From: Pedobacter sp.
GTDB taxonomy: Bacteria; Bacteroidota; Bacteroidia; Sphingobacteriales; Sphingobacteriaceae
Direction: 5' to 3'
Assembly (NCBI GenBank): GCA_025351765.1
Contig: JANXVH010000108.1
Span: 1 to 44,837 of the forward strand
Length of the DNA stretch: 44,837 nucleotides
The translations under genes were made by a program, and so were the position numbers. Positions within the stretch are counted from its first letter, which is position 1; each line of letters starts with the position of its first letter. Below, piece by piece: positions 37,811 through 44,837 of the stretch. The notes under the pieces were generated by a model that did not search any database, was not told where the DNA came from, and saw nothing but the letters and a program-made list of their open reading frames with translations.

Positions 37811-38764
37811 ATGAAAGTATTGTCACTTTTAGTTTTATTTATCATATGCAGCAAGTTAGCACCAGCGCAGTCAATATTGGAAGGGCAGGTAATAGATAAA
37901 ACCACCCAAGAGAGAATCTCATCGGTCACGGTTGCCTTATCACAAGCTAAAATCAGCAAACAGACTAATGCGCAAGGGTATTTTAGACTAGAAACCGAAA
38001 GTGCTACCGCAAACGATACGTTGGTTTTTAGTTCCGTGGGATACAACACTTTATTAATTCCGGTTTCCGGTTACCGTAATAATTCAATTGTTTCACTTCA
38101 ACCAAGTAATGAATCTCTAGAACAGGTTAATGTTACCAAAGGCAAATTGAAAACAGAACGATTAAATGGTTTTGATCTGGGTAAAGTGAAAAGGGACAGA
38201 GGTTACACCCCCCAACCATTTACCTCACAGTTTGCTTATGCCAAGCTCTTTACCATTCCGCAGCAAAATGTTTTTCTGTCGGCAATAGAGTTAGGTCGCA
38301 CAGTATTTGACGATCCAGAATACCCCTTAATGCCATTAGTGAAAACTAATCCTTACACTAAATTTTTAGTCCACATCCTTTCGGTAAATCCTAAATCCGG
38401 ACTACCAGATAAACTGATTTTTACAAAACAGGTGTCGCTGGAAGACAACTCACGTTGGGTAACAATTGATCTTACGAAAGATGGCATCGTGATCGGGCCA
38501 ACCACATTTTTTATAGCTATAGAGTGGTTGCGCATACCCTATAATGAGTTGTTTCAGCTGGAATGGGCACCTAGAGTGCGGGTCGTTAGGAAAAGTGGTA
38601 AACAGATATACGAAGATGTATCTATGTATAAAGCGCTGTATCAACCTGCTTTAGTAACTTACGAAAGTAAAAATGGAAGTCCATCCTATACAAAACAGCG
38701 ACAAGGAAATTGGGTGCCATATCTAGATCGTGATGTGGCATTTTCTGCAATTATAAAGTACTAA
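37811..38764 (+). CDS. Secreted carboxypeptidase-regulatory-like protein, copy 1
   Basis: The 317-residue protein has a signal peptide (residues 1-20) and an N-terminal carboxypeptidase-D regulatory-like beta-sandwich (ILEGQVIDKTTQERISSVTV, SSVGYNTLLIPVSGY). A C-terminal domain of unknown function contains FAYAKLFTIP at about 141-150 and FFIAIEWLR at 233-241. The next gene, one base downstream, encodes a protein of the same length and layout, so they are tandem paralogs. The start ATG 37811 begins the signal peptide; an earlier ATG at 37766 would add a basic extension. No TonB plug or enzyme domain follows, so a cell-surface role is only inferred. Confidence 0.82.
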   Translation: MKVLSLLVLFIICSKLAPAQSILEGQVIDKTTQERISSVTVALSQAKISKQTNAQGYFRLETESATANDTLVFSSVGYNTLLIPVSGYRNNSIVSLQPSNESLEQVNVTKGKLKTERLNGFDLGKVKRDRGYTPQPFTSQFAYAKLFTIPQQNVFLSAIELGRTVFDDPEYPLMPLVKTNPYTKFLVHILSVNPKSGLPDKLIFTKQVSLEDNSRWVTIDLTKDGIVIGPTTFFIAIEWLRIPYNELFQLEWAPRVRVVRKSGKQIYEDVSMYKALYQPALVTYESKNGSPSYTKQRQGNWVPYLDRDVAFSAIIKY

Positions 38765-38765
38765 T

Positions 38766-39704
38766 ATGAGGTGTCTATTAACGTTTTTACACTGCTTCTT
38801 AATTCTTGTTGCGGCAAGTGCTCAGCAGAAGTTAAATGCTTTTAAAGTGGTAGATAGCGTGACCAAGAAACCAGTGCCGGCTGTTTCTATTACAATTGTT
38901 CGGGCTAAGCTGGCCATCAGCACCGAAAAGGATGGTATATTTGAAATTCCCGGTGATCTTACAAAGATGAGAGATACAGTAATTGTATCTGCACAGGGTT
39001 ATTATCCATATAGAATCCTTATTCAAAGCATGAATGGAATGGATTCCTTAAAATTAATTAAATATAGCGCGTCAACAGTTTCTTTAAAACTCCTTCAAGC
39101 AAAAGATCTAGAGCTTAACAATTTCATAAAATCCAATGTTGTTCATTATGCGGGAATCCATACAGAAACAGCTATGTTCGATTATTTGCAGTTGGCACAA
39201 CAATTCTATCTTCCAAAAGCTGGAGCCTATTTGAAAAAAATTAACATCAGCAGACTTGCTTTTAGACTGAATTACCAATTGGAAGCACAAAGAGATGCAG
39301 TAGAAATGGAGCCTACAAAGTTTAGGGTTCGTGTCTATGAGGCTGACACCATTAAAGGTGGTCCTGGTGCCGAAATTTCTAATGAGACAATAGAGGTTGA
39401 AGATAAAGAGAGTCAGTACTTAAATATTAACCTGTCTGATTATAAAATTGTTATTCCTGGTCAATCTTTCTTTATTGCTGTTGAATGGATGCGGGATTTT
39501 ACCAATCAGGGGTATGCTTCCGTGTATCAGGAAAGATCTGGCTATAAACAACTGTTAAGCTATAGACCAGCAATCGGTATATCACCAATTAAGGGGAATA
39601 GGCTAAATATTTGGTCTTTAGATATTAAACACCAGTGGAAACCATACACTTATTTTTCTCCAGACTATACGGATTTGGCAATTAGAGTTATAGTACAGCA
39701 ATAG
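38766..39704 (+). CDS. Secreted carboxypeptidase-regulatory-like protein, copy 2
   Basis: The 312-residue protein starts with a signal peptide (MRCLLTFLHCFLILVAASA) and repeats the plan of the preceding gene. It has a regulatory-like sandwich (FKVVDSVTKKPVPAVSITIV, VSAQGYYPYRIL), then a domain with QFYLPKAGAYLKKI and FFIAVEWMR at 235-243, at nearly the same position as FFIAIEWLR in copy 1. Overall similarity outside the shared motifs is modest, so the duplication is old. One base separates it from copy 1, indicating translational coupling and probably joint assembly. Function is unknown. Confidence 0.82.
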   Translation: MRCLLTFLHCFLILVAASAQQKLNAFKVVDSVTKKPVPAVSITIVRAKLAISTEKDGIFEIPGDLTKMRDTVIVSAQGYYPYRILIQSMNGMDSLKLIKYSASTVSLKLLQAKDLELNNFIKSNVVHYAGIHTETAMFDYLQLAQQFYLPKAGAYLKKINISRLAFRLNYQLEAQRDAVEMEPTKFRVRVYEADTIKGGPGAEISNETIEVEDKESQYLNINLSDYKIVIPGQSFFIAVEWMRDFTNQGYASVYQERSGYKQLLSYRPAIGISPIKGNRLNIWSLDIKHQWKPYTYFSPDYTDLAIRVIVQQ

Positions 39705-39719
39705 CTTTATTATGCTTTA

Positions 39720-39809
39720 ATGTATTGCCTAACCGAAATCATTATTTTCGCTCTTGGCGGTTTGATCTGGATGCTAACAATGCTGAGTACATTTGCGCAA
39801 ATAGTTTAG
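39720..39809 (+). CDS. Possible 29-residue hydrophobic micro-protein
   Basis: A short frame (MYCLTEIIIFALGGLIWMLT and nine further residues) would form one membrane helix. It follows copy 2 of the paralog pair by 15 bases. There is no family recognition or promoter, so it may be a chance open frame in AT-rich DNA. Confidence 0.2.
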   Translation: MYCLTEIIIFALGGLIWMLTMLSTFAQIV

Positions 39810-39840
39810 ATTCAGGGTGGTTAGGTTAGATTATAAAACA

Positions 39841-40989
39841 CTACTTGTTACTTGGAAATTCATTGATCCACTTAAAACCATTCTTTGTTAATTCATAATC
39901 TATTTTCTCAAGATTGATGGTAACTAGTTTCCCAAATAGTTCACCTTTTAATTCCAAAACATCGGGCGCGGGCGACCAATAAGTCAGCGTATATCTTACC
40001 CCAGGCTCATCGTTAAAAGATAGCTTTAGGGTTTTCTTATCGGTTTCTATTTGCGCTTTACAATAAATAAGTTCCTCCTCGCCAAACTTAATAAAAGCCC
40101 GGTCATAACGGTCAAGTATTATTCGGTACCATTTGTTACTTGACAAAGTACTTTTGGCTGAAGGTGCACCAGTTGGCCATTCTATCGATCTAATTTTATA
40201 AGCCCCATATAGGGTCTCTTTGGCCTCGGGCTGCTTAGTGATAGATGTGTAAGCCGTACTAATAATAGGTATGCCGGCACAAATAGCAATTGCCAGGTAT
40301 TTTAATGAAATGAGTGTAATCCCTTTCCATTTCTCTTTAAATACAGGTGGTTGTAGTTTTTTAAGCTGAACAGTTTCCCCCATAAAAAACAACCTAAATA
40401 AACGAATGAGGTTAGGAGATAGGATAACCAGACACAGAAATACCAATGCGGTGGAAAGGATCTTTACCGGAACATCAAAAAAGTAGTTAATAGCCATAAT
40501 GTTAAGGCAGGTCATCAAACATAACATTGCCCCAATAGTAGCTGTCCTTCTAAAAAAGAGCAGTACACCCATCATTTCTGCAACAAACATAAACGTTTTA
40601 TAGCCCTCAGAATATCCAAGAAAACGCCAGGCGAGACCCATAGGAGAGGAGTCGCCGTAAGTAGCATTCATTCCGCTGGGCGAAGGACCGGGGAACTGAC
40701 CGTTATTTAATTTCGCCAGTCCGTAATGGACAAGCATAAAACCTACGTAGAAGCGGATAACCACAATGAGCCAATAATGAAGTTTAGGATAAGAAGTTCG
40801 CTTATAATCTAAGGCCGACCAAACTACTGTTCCAATAAAAGCCGAAGTAAATATGATCAGCAAGAGTACATAGGAGTAAGTGGTATCTCCACTACCGTTT
40901 GCCTGACTTTCTATTGGATGGGATAAATGCAAAATATGGTTTCCAAACCAAGTAACCAAAGCCAACTGCCCGGAGTAAATCAATTGCAT
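39841..40989 (-). CDS. DoxX-like membrane protein, N-terminus apparently missing
   Basis: The 382-residue protein has about six to seven hydrophobic helices in its first 250 residues (IRFYVGFMLVHYGLAKL is the DoxX-like core). A soluble beta-rich C-terminal domain follows (YGAYKIRSIEWPTG, LTYWSPAPDVLELKG). As I know this Bacteroidota family, members begin with an extra helix before HILHLS...NGSGDTTYSYV; here the frame starts only about 17 residues before that segment. Upstream DNA has an in-frame stop and no matching helix in any frame. A palindromic repeat lies about 110 bases further upstream. It may be a 5'-truncated gene or a short form. Confidence 0.72.
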   Translation of the reverse strand: MQLIYSGQLALVTWFGNHILHLSHPIESQANGSGDTTYSYVLLLIIFTSAFIGTVVWSALDYKRTSYPKLHYWLIVVIRFYVGFMLVHYGLAKLNNGQFPGPSPSGMNATYGDSSPMGLAWRFLGYSEGYKTFMFVAEMMGVLLFFRRTATIGAMLCLMTCLNIMAINYFFDVPVKILSTALVFLCLVILSPNLIRLFRLFFMGETVQLKKLQPPVFKEKWKGITLISLKYLAIAICAGIPIISTAYTSITKQPEAKETLYGAYKIRSIEWPTGAPSAKSTLSSNKWYRIILDRYDRAFIKFGEEELIYCKAQIETDKKTLKLSFNDEPGVRYTLTYWSPAPDVLELKGELFGKLVTINLEKIDYELTKNGFKWINEFPSNK

Positions 40990-41109
40990 GTTACATACCG
41001 CTAATTTCCGTTTTATGTTACCTATCTTTAAAGGATTGAAGAAATAGGCATAAGCACCCGTTAATTCACAGTAGGGTATAAGTTACCTTGCAGTAGGGTT
41101 GTGGTTTGG

Positions 41110-41212
41110 CTGCGTGCGCAGTCTGTCAGCACTGGATGCGCCGTGAGTCCGCATTTTTATTGAAAAAAGGCGGACTCACGGCGGACTCACTGCGCACGCA
41201 TGGCGGACTCAT
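41110..41212. repeat. Nested palindrome built from an 11-bp unit (gene-free 40990-41313)
   Basis: The 324-base stretch between the DoxX-like and sulfatase genes holds no credible gene but a striking repeat. TGCGTGCGCAGT (41111-41122) pairs with ACTGCGCACGCA (41189-41200). Inside it, GCCGTGAGTCCGC (41140-41152) pairs with GCGGACTCACGGC (41170-41182), closed by a T-run/A-run loop. On the right arm the unit GGCGGACTCAC recurs at 41169, 41180 and 41202 with a degenerate copy at 41191, an exact 11-base period. A nearby 9-base direct repeat CAGTAGGGT occurs at 41069 and 41091. It resembles a REP/MITE-like dispersed element. Confidence 0.8.
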
Positions 41213-41313
41213 ACCTAATCTTTCCCTAAGGCTTCTCCCGTTTATCCCCTGTCCATTATTAAGTGCTATAAGCGAGGGAACCATTATCGATCGAATTCTC
41301 TACATTCCCTCTC

Positions 41314-42777
41314 TTATTGCTCTACTCCCTTAGGCTGCCTACTTAACGCCTCCATTTCGGTCTGAATTCCTTTGTCTCCTTGTTGATGCATGAAATCTTT
41401 AAGCTTGGTTTGCAATTCTTTTTTTATAGCCGCATACTTAACATCTCCGGCAAGGTTTTTTAAATTGTATGGATCCTGAATCAAATCATAAAGCTCTTCC
41501 TGTGGCCTTTTCTCATAAAATGAAGCGCGCAGCGGATCTGTTTCAAGCCATTGCCGGTATAATTGAGAATGGGTTACTGTATTCGAAAATTTACTTTCAT
41601 AATTGAGGTTTTGTATAAAAAGAAACTTCGAATTTCTGGCCGAGCGACTGGCATAGGCATCACTACCCTGGATGATGCCACGTGTTGTCTGTTCTGCAAA
41701 TACATAATCCCGTGCATGTTCTACCCGGTCGGTAAGTACCTTTTTGAAACTCTGTCCGTCAAATCCCATATTGCCTAACGCATCTTTAGAGCCTGTATTG
41801 ATCTTATTAGGATCTCCGCCAGCAATATCAATTAGCGTAGGCGTGATGTCTATATAAGCAAGCATCGCATTATTACGTGTATTTGGTTGTACTTTACCTG
41901 GCCATTTTACAATAAATCCTGAATGCAGCCCCTGGTCATATAACGTCCATTTGGAAAAAGGGAAGGAGTTACCCTGTTCTGTTGCGAACATGATAATCGT
42001 ATTGTCCTTTTGACCAGAACGCTCTACCATGTCTAGACATACCCCAATCAAGCTATCCAGATAAGTAATTTCTGCGAAGTAGTTCGCCATTCGTTTACGG
42101 GTAAGTTTGGTATCAATCATATTTGGCCGGAGTATGATTTTATCTGGATGATAGGCTTGTTGGTTGCCACGAGTCCATGGCTCATGTGGCTGGTTGCTGG
42201 TGAACATTAAAAAGAAAGGCTTGCCTGATGATTTTAGAATATAGTCTTCGGCTTTACTCAAATCTACATCTCTACCTTCGCCATTGTCGTGTTCCCTTCC
42301 ACCCAGGAAATCAAATGGATAAGCTTTTTCAGGGGCATAATGTTTTTTGCCAATTATGGCGGTCCGGTAGCCAAGTTGTTGCAGGTATACCGGTAATGTT
42401 TTAATTCCGTTATAAATCATCGTGTGGTTGGGGTAGGCGCCGCTTCTTACAGGTGCAATTCCGGTAAGAATAGATTGCCTTGTTGGAGAACAAACAGGAA
42501 CCATATTAAACATATTATCCAGGCACACTCCTTCATTTGCAAGCCGAGCCATATTTGGTGTATGTACCTGGGTGCTTCCGTAAGGGGCAATATCCAACAT
42601 AGACAGGTCGTCGGCCAGAATAAATATAATATTCGGACGGCTTTTATCCACAGAATTGTGCTCCGCTTTATTCATCGACAAGAGCGATGCCGCTAAGATG
42701 ATGAGCGTAAAACCAATACGATTATTTTTCATAGCCAAATTATTTTTTTTCATCCTTGCCAAATTACTTCTTTTCAT
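41314..42777 (-). CDS. Exported S1-family sulfatase (Cys-type)
   Basis: The 487-residue protein has the sulfatase layout: PNIIFILADDLS with metal ligands D56-D57, then CSPTR at residues 96-100. The Cys there is converted to formylglycine by an anaerobic-type or FGE-type maturase, not encoded in this window. Later parts (GKKHYAP, SNQPHEPWTRG) are also typical. The usual D-H/N-G metal site appears as ATEQGNSFPFSKWTLYD. The general look is closest to the heparan N-sulfatase-like subgroup, but the substrate is uncertain. Three in-frame ATGs exist; ATG 42732 (MKNNRIGFTLIILAASLLS) gives the best signal peptide, and the extra N-terminus contains a short repeated KxNLA segment. Confidence 0.88.
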   Translation of the reverse strand: MKRSNLARMKKNNLAMKNNRIGFTLIILAASLLSMNKAEHNSVDKSRPNIIFILADDLSMLDIAPYGSTQVHTPNMARLANEGVCLDNMFNMVPVCSPTRQSILTGIAPVRSGAYPNHTMIYNGIKTLPVYLQQLGYRTAIIGKKHYAPEKAYPFDFLGGREHDNGEGRDVDLSKAEDYILKSSGKPFFLMFTSNQPHEPWTRGNQQAYHPDKIILRPNMIDTKLTRKRMANYFAEITYLDSLIGVCLDMVERSGQKDNTIIMFATEQGNSFPFSKWTLYDQGLHSGFIVKWPGKVQPNTRNNAMLAYIDITPTLIDIAGGDPNKINTGSKDALGNMGFDGQSFKKVLTDRVEHARDYVFAEQTTRGIIQGSDAYASRSARNSKFLFIQNLNYESKFSNTVTHSQLYRQWLETDPLRASFYEKRPQEELYDLIQDPYNLKNLAGDVKYAAIKKELQTKLKDFMHQQGDKGIQTEMEALSRQPKGVEQ

Positions 42778-43029
42778 CTTTTAGGGTTTATTCCGGTTAG
42801 CAATGGTTTTTCTAATTTCTTAGAACGGAACCACCCCAGCTCTTAAAGCCCACTGATCATACATTTTTGCCATTTTGATTATTTGATTCGGCATAGAAGC
42901 CGAGAGGATAGCTTATGTTAACCAATGTAACAAGTTACTAATTCCCAGACAGACTAATTTTTCTATTTTAACTATATTTGAGAACCTACTTTAATCAAGG
43001 TAATAGATTTTAGCACGCAGTAACCTTTT

Positions 43030-43647
43030 ATGAACCAATTATTAGAAAAGTTCCACAGTCACTTTAAAAACTATTATAAGCTTAAAGAAAACGCTCAGCA
43101 ATACATATTGGATGAGCTGCGTAGTTATGCCAATGAAAACCCTAGGCAATTTATTGCCGATTTAAAGGAGTTTTGGTTTGACTGGAAGGTTATGCCGTTA
43201 GATTTTGTTATGCAGGCCTTGGCAAAGGATGGTGCACATTGGGAGTTGTTTTTTATAGAGCTTCTCGAAACCCTTATCGCGGAAGCAAAGAAGTCTCGAA
43301 AACCAGAGCCTTATCTTTCACTTCTTGGCGGCTTCGCCTATGTTGAATTAGAGAATAAGCAATTCGGTCAAAAGGTTGTTGATAGGCTAAAGCCTGAACT
43401 GGATTCAGAAAACCTAGCTATAAAATTAGCTGCAATAGAAAACCTAACTTATTACAGTCGTAATCCTTTAATAGAGGGGAAGGATCTTTTGATTGAAAAC
43501 CTATGTGAAAACCTATATCATGAAAATTGGAAAGTTAGGGTTTCAGCATTTAATTATTTGGGATACGAGGGTTTATTGCCAGAGGGTTTCAAACCAAAAT
43601 TTACAGACTTGCTAAAGAAATGGGCATTGGGTATGCCAAAGGGTTAG
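43030..43647 (+). CDS. HEAT-like helical repeat protein
   Basis: The 205-residue cytoplasmic protein is almost entirely helical. Segments such as IKLAAIENLTYYSRNPLIEG and ENWKVRVSAFNYLGYEGL look like HEAT-type repeats. No catalytic motif, signal peptide or membrane helix is visible. HEAT proteins act as scaffolds, and DNA-glycosylase ALK-type HEAT proteins exist, but this one lacks their catalytic landmarks as far as I can see. A TATATTTG box at 42973-42980 lies 49 bases upstream without a clear TTG partner. It is convergent with the GH26-like gene. Confidence 0.7.
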   Translation: MNQLLEKFHSHFKNYYKLKENAQQYILDELRSYANENPRQFIADLKEFWFDWKVMPLDFVMQALAKDGAHWELFFIELLETLIAEAKKSRKPEPYLSLLGGFAYVELENKQFGQKVVDRLKPELDSENLAIKLAAIENLTYYSRNPLIEGKDLLIENLCENLYHENWKVRVSAFNYLGYEGLLPEGFKPKFTDLLKKWALGMPKG

Positions 43648-43702
43648 GAAACAAATACCTGCAGATCCTTTTACACGGGTTAAAGCTTAGCTTTTGCTGT
43701 AC

Positions 43703-44686
43703 TTATTTTACTGCTGTAGTGTAGAATTTTTTCAACGCAGTAGCCGTTGCCTGCGGCTTATTGTCTGAAACCCTGCCATCGTAACCAGAGCCTTCTGTGC
43801 CATCCCAATACGTTGAATACACGATATTGTGGGTATTCATCCATTGGGTAAATAAACGGATAAATTTTGCACCGTCCAGTTTCACCGAATCCGCACCCGG
43901 CGCTCCCCATTCCGAAATGGCCATGGGTTTTTTATGCTTGCCAGCGAAACCTACCATCCAGTCTAGCCCACGCGAACGGTTTCTAGCCCATTTAAGCGCC
44001 CCCTCAGCAGAATCTCCTGAAAACTTTGGGGTCCAGTAAATATCTTGGGAGATCACATCAACTGCCTCATTGCCAGGGTACCACTGCTCTACCGGACCTC
44101 TATCCGAAGTAAAGTCCCAAACCATTTTAAAGCGGTCGGATACTTGGTGAAAACTTAAAGCAAACTGCGAGAAAGCCTCCCGGTATGCCTTAGGATCTTC
44201 TGTTGCGGCCTTAGTCCATGGAAACCATTCTCCGCCCAGTTCCCACGTTGTTCTTACATAAATTGGATCCTTGTCACCCGCCCGCGAGCGCAGGATTTTT
44301 GCTGCCCAGGTTTTATACATCTCGTTATGTTTGCCTGTGGCGATCTCACGATTTGCGGCAGCCCCGCCGTCCTCAGGCGCCATCGGAATAGACCACAACA
44401 CCCGTCTTCCACTACCGCCTAAAAACTCCTTCATGCTGATCTGCCAACCAGGGTCTGGTGTATTCCATTCACCTGATTTGCCACCGCTGGTATAGCCCAG
44501 TACTGCCTGCACTGGACGGCCGAGCCAGGATTCAAACGCCTTCACGCTGGCAGATTCGTTTCCTGCATACACGCCAAGGATCATTGGTCTTTTTGCGCCA
44601 GAATTTGCCGTCTGGGCAGACAAATTACAACTCCCTAGAAAGAAAGCTACAAATAAAGAAAGGGTAAGTCTAAAGTTATTAAGCAT
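43703..44686 (-). CDS. GH26-like glycoside hydrolase, predicted lipoprotein
   Basis: The 327-residue protein has a signal peptide with lipobox FLGSC (cysteine 20) and a TIM-barrel glycosidase domain resembling GH26 endo-mannanases. VRTTWELGGEWFPW at 144-157 supplies the probable acid/base E149, and AISEWGAP at 256-263 the probable nucleophile E259. A mannan or other beta-linked surface polysaccharide is the likely substrate. I chose ATG 44686, which begins the signal peptide. The frame stays open to 44830, but that part lies in the adjacent IS element. The insertion touches the start codon, so the native promoter has probably been displaced. Confidence 0.85.
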   Translation of the reverse strand: MLNNFRLTLSLFVAFFLGSCNLSAQTANSGAKRPMILGVYAGNESASVKAFESWLGRPVQAVLGYTSGGKSGEWNTPDPGWQISMKEFLGGSGRRVLWSIPMAPEDGGAAANREIATGKHNEMYKTWAAKILRSRAGDKDPIYVRTTWELGGEWFPWTKAATEDPKAYREAFSQFALSFHQVSDRFKMVWDFTSDRGPVEQWYPGNEAVDVISQDIYWTPKFSGDSAEGALKWARNRSRGLDWMVGFAGKHKKPMAISEWGAPGADSVKLDGAKFIRLFTQWMNTHNIVYSTYWDGTEGSGYDGRVSDNKPQATATALKKFYTTAVK

Positions 44687-44837
44687 GGGACACCTAAGGT
44701 TGGAGTTGCTACCTTTGAGTAGACAGCAAGTTAAGTGAATTTGGTAACTTAACACAATTATGTCACGAGAAAGAAAATCGTACCCCAAAGAGTTCAAATT
44801 GATGAGCGTTGAACTAAGTAATACTCGCACAGACCAG
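44686..44837 (+). mobile_element. Left end of an IS3-type insertion sequence (partial)
   Basis: A transposase start is preceded by about 74 bases of noncoding sequence beginning TGGGACACCTAAGGTTGG. IS3-family elements commonly begin with TG, so the left terminus is probably at 44686, directly at the GH26 start codon. The right end lies beyond the window, so the terminal repeats and target duplication cannot be checked. The exact boundary is uncertain by a few bases. Confidence 0.65.
44760..44837 (+). CDS. IS3-family transposase OrfA, N-terminal end (partial)
   Basis: Only the first 26 codons are present, and the frame is still open at the window edge. The readable start MSRERKSYPKEFKLMSVELS matches the basic N-terminus of IS3-type OrfA helix-turn-helix proteins, which bind the element's ends and are fused to the DDE catalytic part by frameshifting into OrfB. 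Nothing of the catalytic domain is visible, so the family call rests on this short motif and on the terminus-like sequence upstream. Confidence 0.7.
   Translation, partial: MSRERKSYPKEFKLMSVELSNTRTDQ

Noticed and set aside
41169..41212. Possible CRISPR-like array
   Set aside because: Units are 11 bases and directly adjacent, with no spacers of 25-40 bases and no cas genes nearby.
41106..41333. 75-codon plus-strand frame running through the palindromic repeat
   Set aside because: It is generated by the 11-base repeats, overlaps the sulfatase 3' end, and has no recognisable protein character.
44687..44830. Upstream extension of the GH26-like frame
   Set aside because: The added 48 residues lie inside the IS element and precede a complete signal peptide, so they are an artefact of the insertion.

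Overview
This window comes from a Bacteroidota chromosome, most likely a Sphingobacteriaceae member close to Pedobacter (family-level inference from protein character, not a database match). Supporting signs are the order tuf - tRNA-Trp - secE - nusG - rplKAJL - rpoB - rpoC followed by a DUF3467 gene, moderate to low GC, scarcity of Shine-Dalgarno sequences, several TTG...TAnnTTTG promoter-like pairs, and typical families (DUF4369 lipoprotein, carboxypeptidase-regulatory-like domains, ThuA/propeller protein, DUF4419, DUF2867).

Layout. (1) Positions 1-12022, plus strand: the end of tuf, tRNA-Trp and the transcription/translation core operon through rpoC, a clear terminator, then a DUF3467 gene. 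(2) 12006-17593, minus strand: a tight six-gene run read as dapD, GT4 glycosyltransferase, tsaC-like, CCA-adding enzyme, pRiA4b ORF-3-like protein, miaA. Three of the six mature or modify tRNA. (3) 17693-20952: hslR-like S4 protein, an OmpH/Skp-like lipoprotein and gyrB. (4) 21001-26944: accessory genes, namely a secreted DUF4419 protein, PaiB-like flavin protein with a small HExxH membrane protein upstream, Bcr/CflA-type efflux MFS, DUF2867 SDR protein and a secreted thioredoxin-fold protein. (5) 27007-34513: a four-gene carbohydrate operon on the minus strand (ThuA/propeller/cupredoxin protein, MFS permease, sugar isomerase/epimerase, Gfo/Idh/MocA protein) with a divergent AraC-type regulator. 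(6) 34540-39809: small secreted and lipoproteins, a TPR protein, two tandem paralogous carboxypeptidase-regulatory-like proteins and one or two very small membrane ORFs. (7) 39841-44837: a DoxX-like membrane protein that appears to lack its N-terminus, a palindromic 11-bp-unit repeat, a sulfatase, a helical-repeat protein, a GH26-like lipoprotein, and the left end of an IS3-type element abutting the GH26 start codon.

How the genes work together. Regions 1-3 are housekeeping: RNA polymerase, ribosomal stalk, elongation, tRNA maturation, lysine/diaminopimelate synthesis and gyrase. The most interesting accessory module is region 5. Its Gfo/Idh/MocA protein lacks the usual Glu-Lys-Pro motif and carries a Thr-His-x-x-Gly-Pro motif reminiscent of NAD-dependent glycosidases. 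It is co-transcribed with a tagatose/psicose-3-epimerase-like enzyme, a permease and an exported protein carrying ThuA, propeller, HEAT and blue-copper domains. I read it as a possible oxidative (keto-sugar) uptake and catabolic unit under AraC control, with substrate unknown. I found no CRISPR array, no prophage and no recognisable defence system.
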